From Bacillus sp. SKDU12 (GTDB lineage: Bacteria > Bacillota > Bacilli > Bacillales > Bacillaceae), in the NCBI RefSeq assembly GCF_010093085.1, contig NZ_MSRC01000021.1:1-64000 (forward strand): a stretch of 64,000 bases of DNA. The letters are read 5' to 3'. The position numbers and the translations under genes are program-made. Under the pieces are notes generated by a model that was given only the letters and a program-made list of their open reading frames with translations, searched no databases and was not told the DNA's origin. How positions within the stretch are numbered: the stretch's first letter is position 1; each line of letters begins with the position of its first letter. Below are positions 11,401-22,300 of this stretch, piece after piece.

Positions 11401-13269
11401 CTTTTCCGCTGTTAATTCCGGCCGGTTCAAATAACCTCTGGCAATACCGTCCCCGCTGATATAGATTTCTCCCGGGACGCCGATCGGCATCGGCTTCATG
11501 CTCTTATCGAGTACAGAAATGTTCATATTGTCTGCGGCGGTTCCGATCGGCACTGATTCCCTTCTGTCATGTTGTGAATCAAAGGAATGGATCATACAGC
11601 CGACGACTGTCTCTGTAGGCCCGTATTCGTTAAAGATTTCGATTCTGCCGCCGAATTGCCTGCTGATGTTTCGAGCGAGCCCAGTGCTTAAATTGTCGCC
11701 GCCAACGATGAATTTCCGAATGGCGCACTCAGGAGGAATGTTCATTTCTTTTAATAACCGCAAATGAGCCGGGGTCAATTTGATAATATCAACTCTTGGA
11801 TCCTGTACAATGGATTCAAGCAAGACCGCCTTGTTTTCGCCTCCGTAGATAATCATGGCATTCCCGGTAATAAGCGGCGTGAAAACAGATGTTACTGTCA
11901 AATCAAAAGCGATGGACGAATAGAGCGGAAAGGTAGTTTTTTCTCCTTTGACATATACCTTGCGGGCCCACCAAATATAATTGGTTAAGCCTTGATGCTC
12001 AATCGCCACACCTTTAGGCTTGCCTGTAGAGCCTGACGTATAGATGACATAAGCTAAATCCTTCGCACTGCTGATCGGTTCAAGGTCAGTGCTGTCCTTG
12101 TGGTAAGAGCTTTCTTCATCAATGAAAACCATTGGGCCCGAAAGATCCAACTGTTGTCGGAGATGGCTCTCTGTCAAGATGATATCAGCTTCGGAGTCAT
12201 CTACTATATACTGGATGCGGTGCTTCGGATAACCCGGATCAATTGGCACATAGGCACCGCCTGCTTTTAATACGGCCAGTATTCCCACGACCAGCTCAAT
12301 GCTATGATCGTTGATAATGGCTGCGAGCCGATCCTTCCCGATGCCCTTGGCTCTTAACGTTCGGGCTAATTGATTGGCGCGTTCATTGAGCTGGCGATAC
12401 GTGAATTTCTTTTCACCGCAAATAACGGCTGCTTGATCCGGTGTTCGTTTTACCTGCGCTTCGAATAACTGAGTAATTGTCTTATCCCGCGGATATGCTG
12501 TTTTCGTATAATGATAGTCAAGGAGAAATGTATTTGTCTCCGCTTCAGATAACATATTCACTTGGCCGAGGGTGAGGTCGGGCTGAAATAATATGATAGA
12601 AAATAGACGATTTAAATGTCCGATTACCTGCATCATGTACTCGCGGTCATAGGTTTGGTCATTAAAAAATAACTTTAAATCAATCGAGTTTTCCCCCATA
12701 GCAAACTGAAATAAAGCATCTGAAGCAGCCGTTTCTATGAAACGATCAGAATGAAGTTGCTCTAATGACACAACCGTATGGATGATCGGCAAATGATTTG
12801 TATTGTAATTCAGCGGCAGCTGTCCGGCCATTTTCTCAAAAGGAACGTTTTGATATAAGATTGCTTCGTCCAGCGTATGTTTCAGTTCTTGGAATATCGA
12901 TTTAAACGTACTGTCGACATTGATATTCTGTTTGATTAACAGGAGTTGATCTAAACGAAGCTCCTCATCAGTTTCGTCTTCAAAGGTTGGAACCCCTGTA
13001 ATCACCCTCTCTTCCCCTGTGTATTTGTATAACAGGGCTTCAATTCCGATCAGGAGAACCAGATAGACGGCCATCGGCGTTTGATTCGTCATGGTCAGGA
13101 TGCGGCGTGATACATCTTCACTCAATGAGCTGTGAATACAGTCAGATGCCCTCGTTATATCACGCTTTAATGCTGTGTTGGACATTTGAAACGAAGGGAA
13201 TGCACTGGGGCGGTCTTCCGCTTGAAACATACTTCCCCAGAACAACTCCTGTTGTTTGAATTCTGACAT
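5422..13269 (-). CDS. ituC: Iturin A synthetase C (NRPS modules Asn6, Ser7, thioesterase)
   Basis: This 2615-residue NRPS adds the last two residues of the lipopeptide and cyclizes it. Rough domain order: C-terminal lobe of a condensation domain (1-235), A (250-740), carrier (760-835), epimerization (840-1290, begins LTPIQHWFF), condensation (1300-1745, begins [10 protein letters not shown]), A (1755-2250), carrier (2275-2345), thioesterase (2360-2600, GYSAGS nucleophile elbow, late TGDHVTIF histidine). The first A domain has [15 protein letters not shown] and [10 protein letters not shown], the Asn pocket (DLTK..E.VGK). The second has FDVSVWE, MHFVPAM and YGPTEATIDVS, the Ser pocket (DVWH.SL.D). 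The epimerization domain makes residue 6 D-Asn. Asn6-Ser7 is the iturin A order; mycosubtilin synthetase C has Ser then Asn. GGAGGG lies just before the ATG. Confidence 0.95.
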   Translation of the reverse strand: MSEFKQQELFWGSMFQAEDRPSAFPSFQMSNTALKRDITRASDCIHSSLSEDVSRRILTMTNQTPMAVYLVLLIGIEALLYKYTGEERVITGVPTFEDETDEELRLDQLLLIKQNINVDSTFKSIFQELKHTLDEAILYQNVPFEKMAGQLPLNYNTNHLPIIHTVVSLEQLHSDRFIETAASDALFQFAMGENSIDLKLFFNDQTYDREYMMQVIGHLNRLFSIILFQPDLTLGQVNMLSEAETNTFLLDYHYTKTAYPRDKTITQLFEAQVKRTPDQAAVICGEKKFTYRQLNERANQLARTLRAKGIGKDRLAAIINDHSIELVVGILAVLKAGGAYVPIDPGYPKHRIQYIVDDSEADIILTESHLRQQLDLSGPMVFIDEESSYHKDSTDLEPISSAKDLAYVIYTSGSTGKPKGVAIEHQGLTNYIWWARKVYVKGEKTTFPLYSSIAFDLTVTSVFTPLITGNAMIIYGGENKAVLLESIVQDPRVDIIKLTPAHLRLLKEMNIPPECAIRKFIVGGDNLSTGLARNISRQFGGRIEIFNEYGPTETVVGCMIHSFDSQHDRRESVPIGTAADNMNISVLDKSMKPMPIGVPGEIYISGDGIARGYLNRPELTAEKFLPHPFVPGAKMYRTGDLARRLPDGKIEYLGRADHQVKIRGYRIEIGEVEAAFIHIQPIQEAIVIAHETDGETSLCAYYTAQHSLTVSEIREHLSRQLPDYMIPAYFIQLTAIPLTSNGKIDRQALPAPTANLTGDTYIAPRTELEKTLTEVWESVLGAERVGIDDHFFELGGDSIKSIQVTSSLYQSGYKLDIKHLFKHPTIAGVAPFAEPVTRIAEQGEIKGRSLLTPIQHWFFAQQYPDSHHYNQSVMLYFKEGLDESRLQKVMKKIAEHHDALRMVYVPTDHGYEARNRGIDEGDLFSLEVFSLLEETNPAQTIETISNGIQQSIHLAGGPLMKLGLFQCQDGDHLLMAIHHLVVDGVSWRILLEDITSAYEQLKNGESITLPKKTDSYLLWAEQLKRYAESHEFEAENQYWFEQQYIPPYALPKDNTQDAGLVKEKETIIVQWTAEETECLLKKSNRAYTTDLNDLLLTGLGMAIYRWTGHEDILISLEGHGRESIFQDLDISRTVGWFTSQYPVSLQIKADQDISKRIKTVKEQLRQIPQKGIGYGLIKYLSDHPKAPDWTGHPEISFNYLGQFDQDVRNGKIEISPYSGGEIASDRHPITYALDINGMISDGQLSLAISYSGKQYRRETIERCADLLKSSLQQVIEHCTAQEQIQLTPSDISLKDITIAELDQFAQQTQHIGDIENIYPLTPMQKGMLFHSLIDSASRAYFEQAAFDLKGDLDIEAFTMSLSQLADRHEILRTHFYTDWKDQPLQIVFRKKPIEITVEDIRTMKDEQRAKFIADFVQKDQARGFNLTQDALMRVSILRTEDDQARVIWSFHHILMDGWCMPLITKEVFETYYAILDRRKPKREAVPPYSRYIEWLEDQDHKNASAYWQKYLNGYEGKTVLPKEPVSNQSTGYQKQRLACHLGKQLSEEIKQTASQHHVTVNTLIQSAWGLLLQRYNNSQDVVFGTVVSGRPAEIPGIASMVGLFINTIPVRISAQPEMTVEQVLKMSQDQALASQAFDTFPLYEIQAQTEQKQQLISHIMVFENYPVEKQMEHLKQDRDALNILNFHMEEQTHYDFNFIVMPAEEIDIHFVYNGNVYDHDSVKRMKEHFLQIIKQMVKNQTAHIRDLDIVTADERSLLIETFNNTAAEYPKEKTLHQLFEEQVQRTPDQAAVIFGEKQLTYRELNERANQLARTLQSEGVHPDQPVGIMSERSLEMIIGLFGILKAGGAYVPIDPSYPEERIRYILEDSDTKLLLTQSHLRKGVPFKGKVLDLEDPRFFKEDASNLKKTVSPNHLAYVIYTSGSTGKPKGVMVEHRSVVNRLVWMQENYPLDKQDAILQKTPITFDVSVWELFWWSLTGSKAVLLPNGGEKNPDIILETIAKENITVMHFVPAMLHAFLESMEQKTDDELQRKLASLTYVFASGEALTPAHAAGFHRIITPVSEAQIINLYGPTEATIDVSYFECETGETLDSVPIGKPISNIQLYIVQPESELLQPLGVPGELCIAGDGLARGYLNRPELTAEKFVNHPFEAGKRLYRTGDLARWLPNGNIEYIGRIDHQVKIRGYRIELGEIETSLLQLDAVKEAVVTSVEEKGSKQLCAYLTGDKALNAIHLKEKLLQKLPLYMIPAYFVQVDKMPITSNGKIDRKALPAPEKNKVAGTEYTAPRTPIEKQLAEIWKSVLALSNPGIKDHFFDVGGHSLKVLQLIHQMNANMGIKMHYQAVYDFPTIETMARAILTEVFESKTNNVFVKLNQEGSIPVFCFPPLIGYGLVYHEMAKRLDGACTVYAADFLEDQSQKEIVDQYAESMMRIQEKGPFVLLGYSAGSNVAFEVAKTLEQRGRIVSDVIMLDSRMTVTVTHLSEQEIEEIVQLNMDIIPDYYRELLTIPSIKEKIRSYLAYHNELINSGAINANIHHLLCGDSTDRGWTQSTAQQYLEYKLTGDHVTIFEPQHIEENADAIRTIINRIAERVPQGLAVNEQLSTESFAGDRKFHKI

Positions 13270-13307
13270 TCATATCCCTCCAGTTGGTTTCATTCCTGTT
13301 TTGAAGG

Positions 13308-13352
13308 CGGCTGGCGGCAGCCTCGGCATTTGTGCCGGGACAGCCGCTGCCG
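13308..13352 (-). other. GC-rich ituB-ituC intercistronic hairpin with two alternative stems
   Basis: The 90-base gap between ituB and ituC holds CGGCAGC (13315-13321) complementary to GCTGCCG (13346-13352), enclosing TCGGCA/TGCCGG around a TTTG loop. A competing pair is GCGGCTG (13308-13314) with CAGCCGC (13341-13347). The two outer stems cannot form together. No T-tract follows, so it is not a standard terminator. It may affect mRNA processing or translation of ituC; that role is inference. Confidence 0.6.
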
Positions 13353-13359
13353 TCTATAA

Positions 13360-16300
13360 TTAGAAATCCAATTCGATTGTGCTTGCGAGATGTTTGTTTT
13401 TGTTTACTTTTTCGCTTAATTGAATGTCTTTTAAAAGAACGGATGGGTTTCGCAAAATCGCCGAGAGGATCATGATGTAATCCTCGGCCAATACAGAAAT
13501 GGTTTTCTTTTTAAATAGCTTCGTGCAGTAGACAAAGCTGCCTTTTATTTCATCTTTGTCCATTACGAAGGTCAGCTGCAAATCAAATTTAGCTGTTGTA
13601 TTCGTTTGTTCATAAGATTTGACGGCGAGAGAGTCTATTTCAATATCCGTTTGTTCTGTGTTTTGCAGGACAAACATCGTATCGAACAATGGGTTGCGGC
13701 TTAAGTCCCGTTTTACACCTAGTTTTTCTACAAGTTCTTCAAAAGGATATTCTTGATTTTCATAAGCCTCCAGCATCGTTTCTTTCGTTTCCTTTATATA
13801 GTCCATACATGTCTTTTCTGCCATCGGAGCGGTACGGATGGCTAATGTATTGACAAACATACCGATGATGGGTTCCAAATCTGCATATGGTCTCCCCGCA
13901 ATAGGCGTACCGATGACGAAATCATCCCGGCCGCTGTATTTAGCAAGCAGTATGGAATAGGCAGAAAACAAAATCATATAAGCGGTCGATCCGGTCAAGT
14001 CTTCCAGCTGCTTTATACCTTGTACGACAGTCTTATCAAGTGTAAAATTGTGCTGCTTGCCATCGAAGCTTCTAACAGGCGGTCTCGCAAAATCTTTCGG
14101 CAGCTCGAATGACGGAAGCTCTTCATGAAATACACCGAGCCAATACGTTTCCTGCTTCTTGATTCGTTCTCTTTGTTCTTTTTGATGTTTCCATTCAGTA
14201 AAGTCTTTGTACTGAATACGGAGCGGAGCTAACTCTTTGCCGTCATACAATTGAATCAGTTCTTCGACAAAAATATTCATCGAGACGCCGTCCGTTATGA
14301 TGTGGTGCATGTCAAACATGAAAATATGCCGGTCTTGTTCCAACTCGATGAGTCCCGCCCGAAGTAATGGAGCCTGACTGAGATCGAATGGCCGAACAAA
14401 GGCGCGGAAACATTCCTCAACCTCGTCAGGTGCTGCCTTATATCTTTCTATAGAGAACTCCATTTGCGGTTTGATCACCTGCACCGGCTCTCCGCGGACC
14501 ATTTTAAATCCGGTACGCAGTGATTCATGACGCTGGATCAGTCTTTGAAAAGCAGTTTGTAAGCGATTTATATCAATTTTCCCTTCTAATGTAAGAATTC
14601 CCGGCATATTGTAGCTAAGTTCGCCGCCTTCGATTTGTGTCGACAAGTAAACCATCTTCTGCACGGAGGATACAGGATAAACATCTTTTTCTTTGGCAGG
14701 CGGAATGGTCTCCGGCCCGATGTCCTCAGCTTCAGTAATGATCTTTGCCATTTCTTCAACGGTCGGATATTGAAAGACTTCTTTTAAAGAAATGTTTTTG
14801 CTGAATTGCTTATGAATGTTAGCGATGAGCGTCATCCCCCGTAATGAGTGGCCGCCCAGATCGAAAAAGTTATCTTTCACGCCAATTTCTTTTACCTTCA
14901 AAACGTCTTGCCAGATACATACCAGTTGCTCTTCCATGCTCGTTCGCGGAGCAACGTAGTCGGTTCCTGTATGCAAACCTGCTTCAGGAATTGGCAATGC
15001 TCTCCGATTTACTTTTCCATTCGAAGTTAGCGGCAGTTTTTCCAGTTGGATAAAGTATGACGGAATCATATAGCCTGGTATTTGCCCTGCAAGTTTTTCT
15101 TTTAGCTGACTGATCGAAACTGATTGTTCCGCTGTAAAGTAAGCATACAAATCGCTTTGCCCATCTGCATTTTCTTTTGAGAGGACAACTGCTTCCTGTA
15201 CATGTTTTAAAAGAGCGGCCTCCACCTCACCGAGCTCAATTCGGTAACCGCGAATTTTGACTTGATGGTCCATTCTTCCCGCATATTCAATGTTTCCGTC
15301 AGGAAGGTAACGGGCCAGATCGCCTGTTTTGTACATCCGCTGATTCGGGTCAAATGGATGCGGAACGAATGTTTCGAGCGTCAAAGACTCCTTGTTATGA
15401 TAACCTCGGGCTAAACTGCTCCCTGAAATACATAGCTCACCGACAATTCCGACAGGCTGAAGCGATCCTGCTTCATTCAAAATGAAAATCTCTGTATTTG
15501 AAATCGGTTTGCCGATTGGCTGAAGTTCCTGATCTTTATCCGGATCAACGGTATACATGGTCACGACATGCGTCTCTGACGGACCGTAATGATTATGCAG
15601 TGTGACCTGGTGGCGTCTCAGCATGTCGCGCAGCATATTTGTTATGATGAGCTGTTCTCCTGCGGCGATGATGTGATCCACGCACTCAGCAAACGGTTCG
15701 AAATAGTGTGTCTCTGAGGCGAGGAGCTTAAGGAACGCGGTCGGAAGAAATGCTGTCTGTATATTGTGCTTTTTGACAAATTCATTGAGCTGACGCACTT
15801 CCCGTTTTGCCTCATTGCTGATGATACATAGTGTTCCTCCGCTTGAAAGCGCGGAGAACATTTCTTGATAGCAAACATCAAAGCTCATGGCGGCAAATTG
15901 CAGCACTCTGTCAAAACGCAGCTGTGTATGATCTCGTTCATGTACGAACAGATTCGTCATCGTTTTATGCGTTATTTGAACTCCTTTTGGCTTCCCTGTT
16001 GTACCAGATGTATAAATGACGTACATTAAGTCATTTTCCGAATACGAAAGATGAAGATTGTCGGTACCGCCTTGATATAGTAACGGATCGTCAAGCAGCA
16101 GAACTTCCCCTTCAAAGAGCCGCGGGATGGTATGGCCAGCACTAGTCAATAGCACATCGGCTCCGCTGTCTTTCATCAAAAAAGTCCGCCGTTCATCAGG
16201 AAGTTCCGGATCGATAGGGAGAAATGCTCCGCCGGCCTTTAATATGGCTAAAATGCCGATGATCATATTTGCTGAGCGCTCGGTGAGAACGGCAACCGCC

Positions 16301-19300
16301 TGATCAGTGCTTACCCCCTTATCTTGAAGGACGCGCGCCAGCTGATTGGAGCGTTCATTCAGCTGACGATAAGTCAGCGTCTGATTTTCAAACAGGACGG
16401 CTTCATGGTCTGGGTTAAGCGCAGCCTGCTGCTCAAAAAGCTGATGAATCGCTGGCGGAATATGTTTTTCTGTGATTCCGGTATCGTTAAATCGTAGCTG
16501 AATGTCACTCTTCTCTGCTTGGGTCATCATATCCAATCTGGCCAGCTTTGCCTCAGGCTGTTTGATAATCGAATCAATCAGCTGCACAAAATGACCGATC
16601 ATGCGTTCGATCGTTTCTGGTTTAAACAGAGCGGTCAAATATTCCATCGTGAAATGAATACAAGCGTCTGCTTCCACAGCTGTTAAGGTTAAATCGAATT
16701 TAGCCATCGTATGTTCGCTTGGATAGGGTTGAAAAGTGATGTCATTTATCTCTAACTGTTCCTGCTCCGTGTTTTGAAGCACAAACATGGTGTCAAACAA
16801 TGGATTGCGGCTCAAGTCTCTGGCAATATTCAGTTGGTCGACCAGCGCTTCGAACGGGTAATCCTGATTCTCATAAGCCTTTAAGGCATTCTCCTTCACC
16901 TCGGACAGATACTGAGTGAACGTTTTCCCTTTTTCAGGGTAATGTCTCATCGCCAATGTATTCACAAACATTCCGATAATCGGTTCCAAATCCGCGTGCG
17001 GTCTCCCCGCTATAGGACTGCCGACAATAATATCTTCCTGACCGCTGTATTTTGAAAGCAATAATGTATAAGACGCTAAGAGCACCATATATAAAGTAGA
17101 TTCTGTTTGGGATGCCAGCTGCTTTAACCCGTCACTTTTTTGCTTATCAAGTGTAAAATGCATCGTGGCTCCCGCAAAATCACGTGTCGACGGCCGGATA
17201 TAATCGGTCGGCAGATGAAGGACAGGAACGTCGCCGCTGTAAAGCTCTAACCAATAGGCTTCTTGATTTTGGATCTGCTGTAACCGTGCTTCTCCGGTCT
17301 GCCATACTGCGTAGTCCTTGTACTGGATGCGTAAAGGCGGCAATATCTCTCCTTTATATGTCCGAATAAATTCTTTAATCAATACGCTCATGGATGTTCC
17401 GTCAGAAATAATGTGATGCATATCAAACATGAGAATTCCTCGGTCAGGTTGAAATTCAATCAGCCCTACGCGAAGCAGCGGCGGCTCCTCCAGATGAAAC
17501 GGACGAATAAATTGGCGGATATAAATGTCCGCTTCATTTTCTTCTGCCTGATACCACTCTACTTCGAATTTTGCGTGATCTAAGACATACTGAACAGGTT
17601 CTCCGCCGGCCATTTTAAAACCGGTGCGCAAAGATTCGTGACGCTGAATCAGCGTGCGGAAGGCTTGCTGCAGCTTATCACGGTCAAGCTTACCTTCGAC
17701 AGCCATCAGTCCCAGCATGTTGTAACTGAGTTCTCCGCCTTCCAGATGATTAAGAATGTACAATCGTTTTTGGGCCGAGGATACCGGATAATAAGGTCTT
17801 TTTTCAATTGCGGGAATAGCGGCATACCCAGTTAGCTCAGTTTTCGTGATTTCCCGCGCGAGCTGTTCAATGGTTGGGAAACGGAATACGTCCCGCAAAG
17901 GAATTTGGACCTGCATTTGCTTTTGTATTTTTGCGATAAGCGCGGTTGCCCGCAGAGAGTGTCCTCCAATATCAAAAAAGTGATCTCGAATCCCGATCTG
18001 CTCTAAGTCGAGAACGTCCTGCCAAATGGCTGTCAGCTGGATTTCTGCCGGAGTCTGCGGCGGCACGTATTCCGTGCTTCTGTCTCGACCTTTGACCGGA
18101 GCCGGTAATAACTGCCGGTCAAGCTTCCCATTTGGCGTCAGCGGCATTTGATCAAGCTGCACAAAATGAGTTGGTATCATATACGCCGGTAAATGCCGGG
18201 ACAACCTTTCACGAAGTTCACTGATCTGTATTGGTTTGTTCGCAGTATAGTATCCGCATAGATCATATTCTCCATCTGAGTCTTTAAGGGCAATTGCGGC
18301 TGTTTCTTGTATATCAGGAACGTTCATCATGACCGTTTCTATTTCACCGAGCTCGATTCGAAAACCGTGAATTTTCACTTGATGATCAACCCGGCCGATA
18401 AATTCAATATTTCCATCTGGCAGAAAGCGGGCCAGATCACCGGTTCTATACATTCGTTCCGCCGGGACAAACGGATCGGCCGCAAATTTTTCATTCGTCA
18501 GCTCCGGCAGGTTCAAGTAACCCCGACCGACACCGTCCCCTGCTATATACAGCTCGCCTTGGACGCCTGCCGGCTGCAGCCGTTTTTTGGAATCAAAAAT
18601 GTACATGCGGTTATTGCCTAACGGCTTGCCTATAGGGACATGAATGTGACTGCGAGCCCAAGCATCGGCAGAATACTCAATGTTGAACAAGGACGCGTCT
18701 ACGCAAGTTTCAGTAGGGCCATATACATTGGTGATCGCAGGCGCAGCGCCATGCTTGCCGAATAATTGCATGAGCTTATTTACCGTCGTTTTGGAAAGAG
18801 CTTCTCCTCCGATTATAAGATGCCGAAGCGTGACTCCCTGTAAATCCCCTGCGGCTAATAAGAGTTTTAAATGGGCAGGTGTTCCGTCGGTAATATCAAT
18901 AGAATGCTGCTGATAGTAACGGCATAAGGCTGCACCGTCTGATACGACCTCTTTTGGAACAATAAACAGGGTATGACCTAATAGCAAAGAAGCATACATT
19001 TGCTGAACAGAAGCATCGAAATAATATGGAGCGAGCATGGCTACATTCAGATCCGACTCATAGGCAGAGTATACTTGGCGGCTCAGCCCTTCTATCAGGT
19101 GGATGACCTGGCGATGTTCAATTAACGTGCCTTTAGGTTTGCCTGTCGTACCGGAAGTATAAATGGCATAGGCCAGTTGACTGGACTGATAAGAGAGTGC
19201 AAGACTGCTGTCTTTTTCGTGATAGAAATGTTCCTCCATGAGATCGATACATGTCCCTGAGAAGTCGATGTTATCCTGCAGCTGCCGGCGATAAAGCAAT

Positions 19301-22300
19301 ACGCTGATGCCTGAATCATTTAAAATATAACGGGTGCGGTCAGACGGAGAATCAGGATTTATAGGCAAATATGCACCGCCCGCTTTTAAAATTCCCAAAA
19401 TGCCTATCATCATCTCCAGAGAGCGTTCAGTCATAATGCCGACAAGCTGATCCGCCCCCACTCCTTTTGCCCGCAAGGTTCGCGCAAGCTGATTGGCCCG
19501 CCGGTTCAGTTCCCCGTAGGTTAATTGTTTACCCTCGAATACAACCGCGGTATGGTCCGGCGTACGATGCGCTTGTTCCTCGAACAACTCATGAATCGCT
19601 TGATCACGCTGGTATTGCATATCGCTAGACTGAAAATGACTGAGCAGATATTCTTTTTCTTGCTGAGTCAGAAGCTCTAATTCTTCTATTTTGACAGATG
19701 GCTTCTGTAATACTTGCTGCATGAGCTGTTCAAAATGTCCGCGGAGCCGCTCCATTTCTGCTTTTTCATAGTCATTTTCATTAAAACCGAAATGAACGGC
19801 CAGCTGTTCGCCAGGTATAACAACCACATTCAAATCATAATGGGAGTGTTCCTGCATATGAAAATTCGTGATGCTCAGTTCCGTATCATGATGACCTGCC
19901 TCTTCAACCTGCTGCCCTATCGGATAGTTTTCAAAGATCAGTATGTGATCAATTAAGTTTTGCTTTTGTTCCGTTTGGGCCTGAATTTCGTATAAAGGGT
20001 AGGTATCGTATGCTTGGGAAGCCAGTGCATTTTGTTGAACCATTTGCATCGTTTCAATAAAAGAGCTGTCCTCATCACAGCGGATGCGAACTGGTATGGT
20101 ATTGATGAACAGGCCGATCATCTGTTCCGCCCCAGGGATTTCCGCCGGCCTTCCGGACACGACACTGCCAAAGACGACATCCCCAGACCCGCTGTATTTC
20201 TGTAATAAAATTCCCCACAACGTTTGGATCAACGAATTTAATGTCACTTGATGCTGATTTGCGATTTGCTGCAGCCGTTTTGTTTGTTCCGGGTCTAATT
20301 CATAGCTCACATTGGCATAAGCATATGCTTTTTGTTCATGCTGCGGTCTTTTATGAAGAAATCGCGTTTCACCCTTATAGCCGTCAAGATACTCACACCA
20401 GTACCGTTTAGCCGCTCCCTGATCTTGACGGCCAAGCCACTCGATATAGTCGCTGTAAGGAGCGGCGGATGGCGCTTCTGTTTCCCTGCCTTCTTGCAAA
20501 GCGTAATAATGCTCAAATACTTCCTTTGTAATAAGAGACAGGCACCAGCCGTCCATCACAATATGATGAAAGCTCCAAATCAGATGATATTTGCGGTCTT
20601 CCATACGGAAAATCGCTATGCGCATCAGCGGGTCCCGAGCCAAGTCAAATCCTTTTGCCTTGTCCTCTTTTTGATAGGCTGCGATTTCATCCTCGCGCCG
20701 AGGCTCCTCTATGTCACGCAAATCTGCAAAATGAATTTGCGGTTTTTGCTTTTTATAGACAATTTGTAAAGGAGTATCGTTCCAGCCGCTGTAAAAACGG
20801 GTTCTGAGCACGGCGTATGTTTCACATAATCGTTCAAGGCTTGCTTTAAACCAATTAATCTTTAACTCTCCCTGAATACTAAACGATGCTTGTTCAAAAT
20901 AAGAATGTGAGTCCTCATCCAGCAAGCTGTGAAAGAGCATTCCTTTCTGCATCGGGGTGAGCGGATACACGTTTTCGATCTCACTTGAATGCGGCAGTTG
21001 AAGGAGAAGCTGATCCAATTCGTCAATGGACATGCCTTTTAACAATATATCGCTTGGTGTCAGTTCTGATTGTTCTTTCTGAACGCAATGTGTAATGATT
21101 GTCCGCAGCTGGCTTTGAATCGTTTCTGATAACCGCTTGATCGTTTTTCTTTCGTATTGTTTGCGGCTGTAGCTGATCACAAGCCTCAGACGGCCCTCAG
21201 TGATCATTCCGTTTATATTCAGTACATACGGTCTTGCTTGATTTCCGCTCGAGTCGGAACCGCAGGAATAAGAAGATAATTGAATCGCATGCTGCTGCAA
21301 ATCTTGGTCAAACTGCCCTAGATAGTTAAAGCTGATCTCAGGATTGAGTTTCGATGGCATTGTGCTGCTTAAGTACCTTGCTATTCCATATCCGATCCCT
21401 TTATGCGGAATTTGACGCAGTCCTTCTTTAGTCGTTTTAATGTAATCAGAAATTTCTTTGCCTGGCTGTATATGAAGGACAGCCGGATAAAGGCTTGTGA
21501 ACCATCCAACCGTACGGGAGATATCCACATCTTGCATAATCTGTTCTCTTCCGTGTCCCTCTAAATGAATCGGGATCTGTTCCAATCCTGACCAATGCGA
21601 TATGGAAAGACCGAGAGAAGTTAAAAGCAAATCATTTATTTCAGTATGATAAGCGCGATTCGCCTGTTTTAATAGCAGCTCCGTTTCCTCTTTCGTCCAT
21701 TCCGCGGTTTCTGTTTCACTGTCTTTTGCAGCCGTATGTGTTTCATGGAAATCTTTCGGAAGCGGTTTTCCTTCGGTTTGTTCGATCTTTGCCCAATACT
21801 CCTGTTCTTGTTTTACGGTTTCACTTTGTGCATATTCCGAAAGCCTCCTAGCCCATAATTGGAAAGAGTCTGTTTTTTGCGGCAGTTGAATCACTTGCCC
21901 GTTTTCGGCTTGCTTGTACCCGCTAACAAGATCCTCCAGCAGAATGCGCCATGAAACCCCGTCCACAATTAAATGATGGATGGCTATGAGCAAATGGTCT
22001 CCATCTGCGCACTGAAACAACCCAGCTTTCAGTAACGGTCCATCACTTAAATTCATACTGCTTTGTAGCTCGTCAGCCTTGGCTTCAATTGTCCGCCTCG
22101 GATCGGAATCTTCTTTCAGGTCCAGGACTTCTAAGTGGTACAGTCCGCTTTGGGCAATCTCTGCATTCTGTGCTTCGTAGCCATTTTCCGTAGTCTGGAA
22201 CGTCATGCGGAGCGCATCATGATGTTCAGCAAGCTTTTGCAGGGTTTGCCGAAGCGCTGATTCCTGGAAACCTTCCGGCGCATACAGCATGACGGCTTGA

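Noticed and set aside
5422..13269. Mycosubtilin synthetase C
   Set aside because: The order of A-domain pockets is Asn then Ser, the reverse of MycC.
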